The position numbers and the translations under genes were made by a program. The notes beneath the pieces were generated by a model. The model did no database searches, had not been told where the DNA came from, and was given only the letters and a program-made list of their open reading frames with translations. A stretch of 64,000 bases of DNA from Dehalococcoidia bacterium (GTDB lineage Bacteria; Chloroflexota; Dehalococcoidia; Lucifugimonadales; Lucifugimonadaceae). The stretch's first letter is position 1; each line of letters opens with the position of its first letter. Below, piece by piece: positions 34,946 through 44,740 of the stretch. Location: NCBI GenBank assembly GCA_022824185.1, contig JAJEAU010000017.1, positions 1-64,000 of the forward strand, written 5' to 3'.

Positions 34946-36253
34946 ATGTATAACGAAGACATTCGATTGGCTATCGACGTCGGTAGCAGTAAGGTTTGTA
35001 GCGCAGTCATCCGCCGAGACAACTTTAACGAGCCCGAAATCCTGGCGATCAACATACTGCCCAGCGAATCGATCCACGACGGCGAAGTGATGAATCGCAG
35101 CGAGGCCACTGCGGCGGTCCGCGCGTCAGTCAGCGAAGTTTCCAACCAGTGCTCGCTCGCATTCAACAAGGCTTACGTCGGTTTCGGCGGTAAGCACGTT
35201 TCATCCTACGCAGGTTGGGGCAAGGTGACCGGTTTCGATTTCGCTACCGGCATCACCGAAGAGGACATCGTCGAAGCAGTTAGGTTAGCTGCATCGGAAC
35301 GGGTCGAGCCGACTGATCATCTCCTCTACGCCACTCCTACAGCGTACCGAGTCGACAGCGACACCGAATTCCGTAAGCCTCCTGTCGGTATGCACCCCGA
35401 CAGTCTCGAAGTCCAGGCGTTATTAGTGGTCTCAGACATGGCGCACTACAGGACTGTTTTCGATGCGGTCACCAGCGCCGGGGTCGAGCCGATCCACGGT
35501 GGTTCCACGTTGGTCGCCGAATCTGAGTACCTGCTGAGCCAATACGAACGCGATGCAGGCGTGGTGTTGATCGACATCGGCGGTAGCGATACTGAGATCG
35601 CCGTTTACAACCATGGTCGAGCAGTCCTCTTCACTTCTCTACCCATCGGCGGCTTCCACTTCACAAACGACATCGCATATGCCTACGAACTGCCTTATGA
35701 GAATGCCGAGGCCGTGAAACTCGCCGCAGGCACGCTCGTCGGCGACGCGTTGGGTATCGACGACGAGATCGATCCGACGTCGCTGTCAGGTTCCGAAAGG
35801 GTCCTGGATGTCGAGCGATCGCTCACTCGCGTATCCGTCTCCAACCTCCTCAAAGAACGAGCCGAGGAGACGATGAAGATGTACCGCTCCCGCATAACTC
35901 AGGTTGATGGCCTTCCCGACGCAGATTTCCTCACGGTGGTCTTCACCGGCGGCGGCGCAAAGCTCAACGGCATTACTACGTTCGCAAAACTGTCGATGGG
36001 ACTACGCGGTCGAGTCGAGGTCCGCAAACCCACCAACATCAAGAGCCTTCCGGAAGACGTCAGCGATCCGGCGATGTCCGGCGCGATATGCATGGCGCTA
36101 AGGGCATTGGATCGAATCGACCGAGACAACCACGTCGAACGCAAACCAATCACAGTAGTCCACTCCACCGAGCCCGACGAGCCCGAACCCGTTGCTGTCG
36201 GAGCAAGCTCTGGCGTCGGTGCCCGACTACGCTCGCTATTGGGTCGCCGCTGA
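34946..36253 (+). CDS. ftsA: Cell-division protein FtsA
   Basis: The 435-residue actin-like protein has the phosphate-1 loop LAIDVGSSKVCS, an SHS2/1C region, VVLIDIGGSDTEIAVY as phosphate-2 and FTGGGAKLNG as the adenosine motif. It ends in GVGARLRSLLGRR, an amphipathic helix like that which tethers FtsA to the membrane. FtsA anchors FtsZ filaments. AAGGAG lies 11 bases upstream. It is between rsmH and the second FtsZ gene. Confidence 0.93.
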   Translation: MYNEDIRLAIDVGSSKVCSAVIRRDNFNEPEILAINILPSESIHDGEVMNRSEATAAVRASVSEVSNQCSLAFNKAYVGFGGKHVSSYAGWGKVTGFDFATGITEEDIVEAVRLAASERVEPTDHLLYATPTAYRVDSDTEFRKPPVGMHPDSLEVQALLVVSDMAHYRTVFDAVTSAGVEPIHGGSTLVAESEYLLSQYERDAGVVLIDIGGSDTEIAVYNHGRAVLFTSLPIGGFHFTNDIAYAYELPYENAEAVKLAAGTLVGDALGIDDEIDPTSLSGSERVLDVERSLTRVSVSNLLKERAEETMKMYRSRITQVDGLPDADFLTVVFTGGGAKLNGITTFAKLSMGLRGRVEVRKPTNIKSLPEDVSDPAMSGAICMALRALDRIDRDNHVERKPITVVHSTEPDEPEPVAVGASSGVGARLRSLLGRR

Positions 36254-36477
36254 TTTCCCAACTTCAACACCAAAACGACATCGACTGACGTTCGATGTTC
36301 GAAGTTGGATCGAACCTCTTTGCATCGAATCACACGAGCATCGGAATGCCGTTTATCGACGTATCTCGATACGTGTAAAGTTAGATTGAGCGGCAAAAAA
36401 CCGTGTTGCCGCCAAGTTGTGGCGTGGTTTGAAGTATCAGATGACGGCATGCACGCCTTAGAACGCATCGGCTCGCA

Positions 36478-37584
36478 TTGACAACTTCGTTTTCAACGTC
36501 GATAAGGCGTAGACGACTCCCCTCGGTCAACATCAAAGTAGTTGGTGTTGGCGGTGGCGGAGCTAACGCGCTGACGCGCATGTACCGGAGTCGCATCCCC
36601 AGCGTCGAATACGTTGCCGCAAACACCGATGCCCAAGCGCTCGCCCATACCGAGGCATCGATACGGCTTCGCGTCGGCGACCGCATCGCCGGCGGACTTG
36701 GTGTCGGCGGTAATCCCCAACTCGGTCGCGAATGTTTTCTCGACAGCCGAGAGGAGATCCGAGAGGTCCTGACAGGCGCAGACCTGGTCTTCGTCGCCGC
36801 CGGCATGGGTGGTGGCACCGGAACCGGTGGTGCACCTGTCGTCGCCAATATCGCCAAGCGCGAATTGGGATGTCTGACTATCGGCGTCGTAACTAAACCT
36901 TTCCCTTTCGAGGGTTATCAGCGTGAGCGTCAGGCGCTCGACGGACTGGAACGTCTCGCCGAGGAAGTCGACACGATGATCGTCATACCCAACGAGCGCC
37001 TGCTCTTGGTGTCTTCACCAGACACCTCGGTCGAAGTCGCGTTCCGCATGGCCGACGAAGTTCTCCGCCAAGGCATCCAATCGATCACCGAGTTGCTCCT
37101 CCTGCCGGGCGAAATCAACCTCGACTTCGCCGATCTCCGAACTGTCATGCGAGACAAAGGCGCAGCATGGATGGCGATCGGTAAAGGTAACGGTATTGAT
37201 CGCGCCGATGCCGCAATTTCCTCGGTTCTCCGCTCGCCGTTACTCGAGGTGAGCATCGACGGCGCCAAAGGCGTCCTGCTAAACATCACCAGCGGACCCG
37301 ACCTGATGATGGCCGAGGTGCGCAAAATATCCGAAACCGTCAAACAGCAAGTCCACCCCGACGCCGAAATCATCTTCGGGACAACTCAAGACCTCCGTAT
37401 GGAGAACGAGTTGAAGATCACCATCATCGCCACGGGTTTCGAAGAAATCCCTGAACCAGAAGAACTCGTCGATCAACCCGTCGAAATTGAAGATGAAGAA
37501 TCGGAAGATCCGAACGATCAACCCGCGTTGATACCCGATCCTGCGGTAGAACGAGAGTATCAGCGCTTCCTGCGAGACAGTTAG
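36478..37584 (+). CDS. FtsZ-family GTPase, copy 2
   Basis: This 368-residue protein is clearly Fts[14 protein letters not shown], the GTP signature GGGTGTGG and the T7 loop [11 protein letters not shown] are all intact. After the core comes a strongly acidic linker ([19 protein letters not shown]), and the end [11 protein letters not shown] is only a weak match to the FtsA-binding C-terminal peptide. It uses a TTG start without a clear ribosome-binding site. It is 224 bp after ftsA, the position where ftsZ normally lies, yet it is the more divergent of the two copies. It may be a regulator of division or a second filament. Confidence 0.92.
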   Translation: MTTSFSTSIRRRRLPSVNIKVVGVGGGGANALTRMYRSRIPSVEYVAANTDAQALAHTEASIRLRVGDRIAGGLGVGGNPQLGRECFLDSREEIREVLTGADLVFVAAGMGGGTGTGGAPVVANIAKRELGCLTIGVVTKPFPFEGYQRERQALDGLERLAEEVDTMIVIPNERLLLVSSPDTSVEVAFRMADEVLRQGIQSITELLLLPGEINLDFADLRTVMRDKGAAWMAIGKGNGIDRADAAISSVLRSPLLEVSIDGAKGVLLNITSGPDLMMAEVRKISETVKQQVHPDAEIIFGTTQDLRMENELKITIIATGFEEIPEPEELVDQPVEIEDEESEDPNDQPALIPDPAVEREYQRFLRDS

Positions 37585-37741
37585 CTCTCGCTCAGGGCGT
37601 TACGAATCCAGTCCCTAAGCCCTGCTTTAGGGCGTCAAATCGTAACGTCGGTCCGTCGCGAATTTCGATTCCCGTAGCTCCGCTTTCAAATATTCTGACC
37701 AAATTTCAAGGGAAATTCCACCCGAATCCCTGTGCACTAAC

Positions 37742-37789
37742 GAACTGATATGTAGTATATTTTTGCCCACCACTACTATATGTAGTAGT
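37742..37789 (+). promoter_or_regulatory. Probable pair of NrdR boxes
   Basis: A palindrome with arms ACTACTA and TAGTAGT around TATG lies at 37772-37789. Thirty bases upstream, TATGTAGTA recurs (37749-37757; 37779-37787 in the second). Two AT-rich half-palindromic sites about three helical turns apart, upstream of nrdR and a ribonucleotide reductase gene, match how NrdR boxes are arranged. Confidence 0.6.
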
Positions 37790-37831
37790 CGCAAAGCGAA
37801 GGTTCGTGAACAAACCACCATACGACGAGAG

Positions 37832-37849
37832 CGTTAAGCAACCTTAACG
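37832..37849 (+). promoter_or_regulatory. Hairpin touching the nrdR start codon
   Basis: CGTTAAG (37832-37838) and CTTAACG (37843-37849) form a perfect 7-bp stem with a CAAC loop, ending one base before the ATG at 37850. It occupies the place of a ribosome-binding site; none is seen. It could limit initiation or serve as a DNA operator. Confidence 0.45.
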
Positions 37850-38377
37850 ATGCATTGCCCGGACTGCTGACATCCAGACACCAGAGTGCTCGACACTCGA
37901 GTCAGAGACGAGTCGGTTCGGCGTAGGCGCGAATGCAACGAGTGCGCATTCCGCTTCACGACGCTAGAACGTGTGTACAATTCGAAATTGATGGTGGAAA
38001 AACGAAACGGAAAGCTCGAAGAGTTCTCAGCGGAGAAACTGACACGGAGCATTGAAATCGCTTGTGCCAAGCGTTACTTGCCGGTACGAGCTATCGAACA
38101 CATCGTGGAAGAGATCCGGGCGAGAGCCATCGGAGACGGACGTGAACGCATCGAATCCGGCATCATCGGCGAGATGGTCCTGCATCGACTCCGTTCTCTT
38201 GACCACGTCGCGTACATGAGATACGCATCGGTCTACAAGGACTTTGACGATCTGGAGATGTTCACACTCGAAGCAACGAGTTTGGAACAGGCCGAATCAC
38301 CGGAATCACGACTCCAGGGCACGTTGCTCCCGAACAGCATTTCGCCAATCGAACTCGAACCGGCGCACCGCAACTGA
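37850..38377 (+). CDS. nrdR: NrdR transcriptional repressor with in-frame UGA
   Basis: NrdR senses ATP/dATP and represses ribonucleotide reductase genes. The ATP-cone domain (VEKRNGKLEEFSAEKL onward) and the second half of the zinc finger, RRRRECNEC, are complete. Read from the ATG at 37850 the protein begins M-H-C-P-D-C, then a TGA (37868-37870), then H-P-D-T-R-V in the same frame. NrdR normally has Gly at the TGA position (CPxCG), so the TGA splits the zinc finger. The longest uninterrupted frame starts at a GTG (37886) and lacks the first Cys pair. The stop is followed by C, a leaky context, and by a hairpin at 37884-37898. Mutation, base-call error and read-through remain open. Confidence 0.8.
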
Positions 38378-38446
38378 AAAGGGATTGGAAGACTTTTTCG
38401 CATTAACCAGATCATCCGCAGCATCTGACTAACACGAGGAACGAAC

Positions 38447-40978
38447 ATGGCTCAAACAACTGCAGGCAAGTGGACCTTCGATGTCCCTCATGATGGGTTC
38501 ACTCCCGCCGAGATTTCCGAAAACGCAAAGGTAATCTTGGAAAAGCGCTACTTCACGCGCGACGAGAAAGGGAACATTTCCGAAGATGCTCAGGGAATGT
38601 TCCGACGCGTCGCGTACGCCATCGCAAAAGGCGACACTCTTTACGGCGCAACGCCCGACCGCATCGACCACGTGGCCGATCGGTTCTATGAAATGATGGC
38701 CAGTTTGGACTTTCTCCCCAACTCGCCAACTTTGATGAATGCCGGCACCGGCCAAGGCACACTTTCCGCGTGCTTCGTCTTGCCCCTCACCGACACAATG
38801 GAGGGCATCACCCAGGCGTCGCACGACCAAGCAATGGTCCAGAAATTCGGCGGCGGCACCGGCTTCGCCCTCTCTGAACTGCGACCCAAAGGCTGGTCCA
38901 TCTCGACCACTCACGGCAAAGCATGTGGCCCGGTCGAAACTCTCCGCTACCTGTCCGCCACCTCGAAACTCGTGACTCAAGGCGGCAAACGCGACGGCGC
39001 AAATATGGCCGTTATGGATGTCCACCACCCCGACATCCTCGAGTTCATCGAATGCAAAACCGTTGAAGGCGACATCCACAACTTCAACATCTCCGTTGGC
39101 GTCACCGACGAATTCATGCAGGCCGTCATGGCCAACGAAGACTACGCGCTCTACTTCCGCGACAACCCGGCAGATCCAGACAGCCCGAGAGTCGCGGTAG
39201 ACCACCTAAACGCGCGGGACGTCTTCGACAAAATCATCGACGGCGCATGGCGCAACGGCGAACCTGGGATGATCTTCCTCGACGAAGTCAACCGCAACAG
39301 CCCAGTCAAAGACATCGGACTGATCACCGCCACCAACCCATGTGGCGAACAACCGCTCCTGCCATACGAATCCTGCAACCTCGGATCCATCAACCTCGCA
39401 AGATTCGTCATCGGCCAACTCGCCACCGGCGTTATCGAGCGTAGCCCGTCGCAACTCGACCTGCTCCGACCCGAGTATGCCGGGGTCCAAGCCCACACCC
39501 TCCGAAAACTACCCGGCATCGATTGGGACCGTCTCGGAAGAACCGTCAGATTGGCCGTCCACTTCCTCGACAACACCATCGACGTCAACGAATATGCCAT
39601 CCCGGAAATCCGGGCCATGAACCTCCAAACCCGAAAGATCGGGTTGGGAGTCATGGGCTTTGCCGACATGCTCGTCAGTTTGGGCATCCCATACGACTCC
39701 GCAGAAGCCGTCGCCGTCGGTCGCGACGTGATGCGATTCATCAAAGAACAAGCTGACATTGCCTCCGCCGACCTCGCAGAAATCCGCGGACCGTACGGCG
39801 CATGGCACGAAAATGGCACCACCCATCCGCGCGTTCGCAACGCCTGCCGCCTCACGGTCGCACCCACCGGCACAATCTCGATGATTGCCGGGTGCTCCAG
39901 CGGCATCGAGCCGATATTCTCGCTCGCATACCGAAAGCACAACATCCTCGGCGGTGACACAACTCTGGTCTACGCCGACGCCAACCTCGACCGTGTGGTC
40001 CGAGAACGCAGCTGTTACAGCGATGACCTGCTCGACGCCCTGGCCGGCGGAGAGTCCCTGCAAGAACGCGATGACGTCCCCGGTGAAATCAAGGACCTCT
40101 TCCACGTCGCCTCGGACATCGCGCCGAGCGACCACGTCTTGATGCAGGCGGCGTTCCAAGAGAGCGTAGATGCTGGCATCTCCAAGACCATCAACTTCCC
40201 TAACGAGGCGACCAAAGGCGATGTCGAGGAAGCTTACAAACTTGCGTGGGAAACCCGCTGCAAAGGCATCACCGTCTACCGCGCGGGCAGCCGCGAAAAA
40301 GAGGTTTTGACCGCCGGCACCTCTGAAGAAGCCGATGCCAAATCCGGAAACACCAACGGTCACAGCGAAACCGCCGTCGCAACCGCCGAACCAACCGCAA
40401 TCGCGTACACCAACCGAATGCCGCGACCGGCAGTCCTCGAATCGAAAACCGTCCTTGTTGAAACCGGACGAGGCAAAATCTACATCACCCTCTCATTCAC
40501 GAGTGACGGTCACGTCTTCGAGGTGTTTACCAACCACGGCAAAGCGGGAGGAAACGACAGCGCAATGGCCGAGGCCCTGTCGCGGATGATCTCCTTGTCG
40601 CTACGATCCGGCGTTTCGCCCGACGACATCATCGACCAGCTGATCAACATCGTCGATAACCCGATCATCAGCCGCGGCCAGCACATCTTCTCAGTGCCCG
40701 ACGCCATCGCCAAGGTGCTGCACGAGCACGCTTACTCGCCGCCCCTCGGCATCGCATCAGGCGATCGAACCGAAGACGATTCCGAGCCGGTGCAGATCGC
40801 ATTGCTGAATCCGCCGAACTCCAACGAAGTCGGCATGCCTCAAGCTAAGCCAAGCGGAGCCAAGCAAAACGGTTACAACGGCAACGTCGCCAGCGATACC
40901 TGCCCCGAATGCTTCGCTTCCATGGCATTCGAAGAAGGTTGCATGAAGTGCTACGTCTGCGGCTACAGCAAGTGCTGA
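38447..40978 (+). CDS. nrdJ: Adenosylcobalamin-dependent (class II) ribonucleotide reductase
   Basis: The 843-residue enzyme reduces ribonucleotides to deoxyribonucleotides using a B12 radical. The substrate site segments FLPNSPTLMNAG and FGGGTGFA, and the catalytic NPCGEQPL with Asn, Cys and Glu, are all present, and a Cys-rich C-terminus (CPECFASM ... CYVCGYSKC) supplies the redox pair and a zinc ribbon. Such enzymes work with or without oxygen. No class I genes are seen. It follows nrdR by 69 bp and is probably controlled by the upstream NrdR boxes. Confidence 0.97.
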   Translation: MAQTTAGKWTFDVPHDGFTPAEISENAKVILEKRYFTRDEKGNISEDAQGMFRRVAYAIAKGDTLYGATPDRIDHVADRFYEMMASLDFLPNSPTLMNAGTGQGTLSACFVLPLTDTMEGITQASHDQAMVQKFGGGTGFALSELRPKGWSISTTHGKACGPVETLRYLSATSKLVTQGGKRDGANMAVMDVHHPDILEFIECKTVEGDIHNFNISVGVTDEFMQAVMANEDYALYFRDNPADPDSPRVAVDHLNARDVFDKIIDGAWRNGEPGMIFLDEVNRNSPVKDIGLITATNPCGEQPLLPYESCNLGSINLARFVIGQLATGVIERSPSQLDLLRPEYAGVQAHTLRKLPGIDWDRLGRTVRLAVHFLDNTIDVNEYAIPEIRAMNLQTRKIGLGVMGFADMLVSLGIPYDSAEAVAVGRDVMRFIKEQADIASADLAEIRGPYGAWHENGTTHPRVRNACRLTVAPTGTISMIAGCSSGIEPIFSLAYRKHNILGGDTTLVYADANLDRVVRERSCYSDDLLDALAGGESLQERDDVPGEIKDLFHVASDIAPSDHVLMQAAFQESVDAGISKTINFPNEATKGDVEEAYKLAWETRCKGITVYRAGSREKEVLTAGTSEEADAKSGNTNGHSETAVATAEPTAIAYTNRMPRPAVLESKTVLVETGRGKIYITLSFTSDGHVFEVFTNHGKAGGNDSAMAEALSRMISLSLRSGVSPDDIIDQLINIVDNPIISRGQHIFSVPDAIAKVLHEHAYSPPLGIASGDRTEDDSEPVQIALLNPPNSNEVGMPQAKPSGAKQNGYNGNVASDTCPECFASMAFEEGCMKCYVCGYSKC

Positions 40979-41028
40979 CCTCCTGCTGATCCAAAAGTCC
41001 CCTACAGTCCCCTATGGAGGGCCAACAA

Positions 41029-42039
41029 GTGACCACGATGAAGAAACCTCTGTTGGCCCTCACTCTCGGCGACCCCTCCGGCATCGGGCCCGAAGTCGTC
41101 GTCAAAGCTCTCGCCAATAGTGAGATCAACGCCGCCGCACGCATGTTCGTCGTCGGAACCGAAAAGGCTGTAACCCAAGCGATTGCTGAGACCGGTATAA
41201 ACATCCCGGTCGAAACTATCGACGACCCCGCCGACACGCCAGACACCACCAGCATCATCCCAGTCCTCAGCGTCGGGAACTACGAAGAGGTCGAGTTCCC
41301 GCAGGGAAGACACTCCGAAGACTCCGGCCGCGCGTCTCATTTGTGGGTCGAGACGTCCGCCAAGATGTGTCTCGCCGGCGACATTGATGGAATGGTCACG
41401 GCTCCCGTGAACAAAGAGGCATGGGAAATGTCCGGCGCTTCGGACCTCGGTCATCAAGAAGTCTTCAAGCGCCTGACTAACAGCGCAACCGTCTACACCA
41501 TGCTCGTCAGTGGCATTCTGCGCTGCATGCACCTCTCGACCCACAAATCCCTGCCAGAAGCCTGCAAATTCGTTACCACCGAGAATATCCTCACCGCCGT
41601 CCGCATAACTGACGAGCACTTCAAACGATGGGGTTTCATCAACCCACGCATCGCCGTAGCCGCCTTAAATCCCCACGCCTCCGACAACGGTCTCATAGGC
41701 GACACCGAGGCCAAAGAGATCACCCCAGCCATCGACGCCGCAAGATTGGAAGGCATCAACGCCACCGGCCCTCATCCCGCCGACTCCGTCTTCAACCAGG
41801 CAATCGACGGGATGTATGACGTCGTCGTAGTCATGTATCACGACCAAGGCCACATCCCCATCAAAGTCCACGGCTTCGAAGAATCCGTCTCCGTAAATCT
41901 CGGCATACCCTTCATCCGCACCTCCGTAGACCACGGCACCGCCTTCGACATCGCAGGCCAAAACAAAGCCCAATCAACCAGCATGGTAGAAGCCATCAAA
42001 CTCGCGGTGGCATTGGCGTCGCGGCGTGGGATTGCCTAA
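41029..42039 (+). CDS. pdxA: 4-hydroxythreonine-4-phosphate dehydrogenase family (PdxA)
   Basis: This 336-residue dehydrogenase has TLGDPSGIGPEV at the N-terminus, STHKSLPEA with a metal-binding His and the signature YHDQGHIPIKV. PdxA makes vitamin B6 precursor; closely related PdxA2 proteins act on other phosphorylated hydroxy acids in sugar-acid breakdown, and given the enzyme content here that is also possible. I chose the GTG at 41029, seven bases after GGAGGG; the frame has an ATG at 41014 and another at 41038. Its stop overlaps the convergent permease gene by 4 bp. Confidence 0.88.
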   Translation: MTTMKKPLLALTLGDPSGIGPEVVVKALANSEINAAARMFVVGTEKAVTQAIAETGINIPVETIDDPADTPDTTSIIPVLSVGNYEEVEFPQGRHSEDSGRASHLWVETSAKMCLAGDIDGMVTAPVNKEAWEMSGASDLGHQEVFKRLTNSATVYTMLVSGILRCMHLSTHKSLPEACKFVTTENILTAVRITDEHFKRWGFINPRIAVAALNPHASDNGLIGDTEAKEITPAIDAARLEGINATGPHPADSVFNQAIDGMYDVVVVMYHDQGHIPIKVHGFEESVSVNLGIPFIRTSVDHGTAFDIAGQNKAQSTSMVEAIKLAVALASRRGIA

Positions 42040-42848
42040 CTCCCCGTAGACATATACCGCCGAACCCCAAACCGCCAGACCTGCAACGACGCCAACAAAA
42101 ACCCAATCCCAATCAGCGGCGCCAGATATTGAAACCACAACGGCGTCCCTAACGGATCTGGCACCCCCATGATCGCCAGTGACGGGAAGTAACTCACCGT
42201 CGCCAGCGGCACCCCGAACGTGAAGAAGTTGCGGAACCAAGGTCGGTAGATGTTGATCGGATACTGCGTGGTCTCCACACCGCCGTACGTCAACGCGTTC
42301 ATCAACTCCAGCGTCTCGGTAGTCCAAAACGCCAACGTCGCCTGCAGCACGATCAATCCAGCAAACAACGCAGCACCGCCAGCGACCGAAAGTAACAGTA
42401 GTCCGGAGTTGGCCAGCGACCAGTCCAATTCCAAATTCATCGCGGCAAACACCAACGCGGCAATACCCGGCGTCAACCGACTGATACGCCTCAAAGTCAA
42501 CTCCTGTCCTCCCAACTGCAAAACCGTAGACCTCGGACGCGTCAGTATCCGGTCAAAATCACCTGATTTCACCATGTCCCCGAACAGGTCGAAACCCGTG
42601 CTCATCGCGTCCGCAACCGCGAAAGAAACGTTCACGATTCCGTAAAGAAACGCCACTTGATACACGTTCCAACCGCCGATCGAACCAAACCGATCGAACA
42701 GCACGAAAATCGCAATCAACTCCCCGCTATTGACCAACAGGCGACCAGCCAACTGCATCAGAAACGAGGCCTTGTATTGCATCTGAGAACGCAGCGAAAC
42801 CCCGAGAAACCGCCGATAAACATACAGACTGTCCAACACGCCGCTCAT
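42036..42848 (-). CDS. ABC-2 type permease, DUF990-like (second subunit)
   Basis: This 270-residue membrane protein has six hydrophobic spans and the pattern of the DUF990/ABC2_membrane_6 family, including GDMVKSGDFDRILTRPRS after the second span and PINIYRPWFRNFFTFGVP near the end. It partners with the next permease and the ATPase upstream in an exporter of unknown substrate. It starts with a 4-bp ATGA overlap with the upstream permease. Confidence 0.85.
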   Translation of the reverse strand: MSGVLDSLYVYRRFLGVSLRSQMQYKASFLMQLAGRLLVNSGELIAIFVLFDRFGSIGGWNVYQVAFLYGIVNVSFAVADAMSTGFDLFGDMVKSGDFDRILTRPRSTVLQLGGQELTLRRISRLTPGIAALVFAAMNLELDWSLANSGLLLLSVAGGAALFAGLIVLQATLAFWTTETLELMNALTYGGVETTQYPINIYRPWFRNFFTFGVPLATVSYFPSLAIMGVPDPLGTPLWFQYLAPLIGIGFLLASLQVWRFGVRRYMSTGS

Positions 42849-43636
42849 CCCCCTTGCACCACGACCTTCCTCAACGCGCTAGCCATCGCAATCCGCCCAG
42901 CAATCAAAAATGCCATGATCCAAAATAGTTGATGAGCCAAAACCCCCGCAAACTCTGACAACGGAATGTGCCCCAGATACAACCTGTAAGGTGTATCCAC
43001 CAAACCCCGGAAAGGCATCGCATTGATCACCGGTTGCGACCAATCAGGAAACAGCGGCAACGGCACCAGCATCCCCGAGAAGATCATTATCAGTCCGAAA
43101 GTCAACTGCATCACACCATCCCCGGCGATCGTCCACAGCATCGTCACATTCAAAAACGTCGTCATCGCAGCGCTCAACATAATTGCCGCACACATCGAAA
43201 CCGCGAAGGCTAGTCCTGCACCTAACGAAACTGGCGGCGACATTCCCATCAACACAAACGCAAACACCAACAACGGCACCGCACGCATCAGCATCGGCGC
43301 GGTACGCCAAGCCAACGCCCGGCTAAACCAATAGCTGTAAAGATCCACCGGTCGCACCAACTCGTACCCGATCCCGCCCGTCCGGATCATCGCCCGCAGG
43401 TCAGTGTCGACATTCCAAGGCAGCGCCGCCAGAAACGCCTGACCAAGCCAGATATACGTCTCCACATCACTCCCGCTCATTGGCTGCTCGGCATTCGAAG
43501 ACCGGTAAAACGCCTGAAAGATCATCACCCGTATCAATCCCCAGAAAACCTGCGTCATCAACCCCGCTAGAGCCGCGGCCCGATACTGCAGCAGACTCCG
43601 AAACCGAGCACTCAGTATCGCCCAGTAGCTGCTCAA
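42845..43636 (-). CDS. ABC-2 type permease, DUF990-like (first subunit)
   Basis: This 263-residue membrane protein is homologous in layout to the following one: DLRAMIRTGGIGYELVRPVD matches the loop after the second span and WSQPVINAMPFRGLVDTPYRL the segment before the last spans. About six hydrophobic helices. With its partner it should form a heterodimeric ABC-2 exporter. It overlaps both neighbours by 4 bp, so the three genes are translationally coupled. Confidence 0.85.
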   Translation of the reverse strand: MSSYWAILSARFRSLLQYRAAALAGLMTQVFWGLIRVMIFQAFYRSSNAEQPMSGSDVETYIWLGQAFLAALPWNVDTDLRAMIRTGGIGYELVRPVDLYSYWFSRALAWRTAPMLMRAVPLLVFAFVLMGMSPPVSLGAGLAFAVSMCAAIMLSAAMTTFLNVTMLWTIAGDGVMQLTFGLIMIFSGMLVPLPLFPDWSQPVINAMPFRGLVDTPYRLYLGHIPLSEFAGVLAHQLFWIMAFLIAGRIAMASALRKVVVQGG

Positions 43637-44616
43637 CGCCCTTGACCCTCATAGATTCGGGCGATCAACTCCTCAATCGGCGGATTTTCCACGAAGATGT
43701 CTCGCACCCTGTTCCGAGAAGTCACATCCGATATCAACTCCGTCGCCGAAACAACGTCAGGATCGAACCGAATATCCACGCGGCCCCGTTCCGAACCCGC
43801 GATCACCGCTCTAGGATGAACCGCTGGAACCGCACCGTCCTCCAGTTCGACGACCAAGCGACGCTCTATCGAAACCTTCTTACGCAAATCCTCCAACTTC
43901 CCATCCGAAATGATCATGCCATCGCTAATCACCATCACCCGATCGCAAATCACCTCGATGTCATCCATGTCATGCGTTGTCAAAATCACCGTCGTCCCAC
44001 GCTCCTCGTTGAAACGCTTGATGAACTCCCGAAAAGCGATCTTTGAGACCGCATCCATCCCGATAGTCGGCTCATCCAAAAACAGAATGGCAGGGGAGTG
44101 CAGAAGCGCCGCCGCCAGATCGCACCGCATCCGCTGACCCAGACTCAACTGCCGCACTGGCACATCCAAACAAGCCTCGATGCCCAAAACCTCCACAAAC
44201 TCATCCCGATTGGCAACATACTCAACCCGCGGTATCCGATAGATATCCCGCAGCAGATCAAACGACTCAATCACCGGCAAATCCCACCAGAGCTGCGTCC
44301 GCTGACCAAAAACTACCCCCAACTCCTTCACATGCTCATTGCGGCGCCGCCAAGGAACCCGCCCCAAAATCTCACACCGACCCGAATCCGGAACCAATAT
44401 CCCCGACATCACCTTCACTGTCGTCGACTTTCCCGCACCATTCGGCCCGATATAACCGACCAACTCACTAGGCTCGATGGAAAAACTCACTCCATCCAAC
44501 GCATCGACCGTCTGATACCGACGCCGAAACAACCCACGAACCGCGCCCATCATCCCCGGGTCCCGTTCCGAAATCCGAAAGCGCTTGACAAGGTCTTCGA
44601 CGACTATCTGAGACAT
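43633..44616 (-). CDS. ABC-2 type exporter ATPase
   Basis: The 327-residue ATPase has Walker A GPNGAGKST, the signature LSLGQRMRCD, Walker B AILFLDEPTIGMD and the His-loop VILTTHDMDD, and a long C-terminal extension as in the YfiL/NatA-like branch linked to DUF990 permeases. The start is the ATG at 44616 (MSQIVVED); the frame is open ten codons further up. It drives export by the two permeases encoded downstream; the substrate is unknown. Confidence 0.92.
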   Translation of the reverse strand: MSQIVVEDLVKRFRISERDPGMMGAVRGLFRRRYQTVDALDGVSFSIEPSELVGYIGPNGAGKSTTVKVMSGILVPDSGRCEILGRVPWRRRNEHVKELGVVFGQRTQLWWDLPVIESFDLLRDIYRIPRVEYVANRDEFVEVLGIEACLDVPVRQLSLGQRMRCDLAAALLHSPAILFLDEPTIGMDAVSKIAFREFIKRFNEERGTTVILTTHDMDDIEVICDRVMVISDGMIISDGKLEDLRKKVSIERRLVVELEDGAVPAVHPRAVIAGSERGRVDIRFDPDVVSATELISDVTSRNRVRDIFVENPPIEELIARIYEGQGR

Positions 44617-44740
44617 CCTGTAAACCCTAATCCCAAACAAAACCACGAATTCCGAACTTTATAATCGCAAACACGCCACCGCCAACGATTGTCAAAGCGC
44701 GAAGCGGACTTAGACCCCAAATCACCAAGAGAACACGACC

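Noticed and set aside
37868-37898. Selenocysteine insertion at the nrdR UGA
   Set aside because: NrdR needs no selenocysteine at this site, which is normally Gly, and the downstream hairpin lacks a convincing SECIS loop.
37850-38377. Genome-wide recoding of UGA as Gly or Trp
   Set aside because: Many genes here end correctly with TGA (for example moxR and the DUF58 gene), so UGA is a normal stop.
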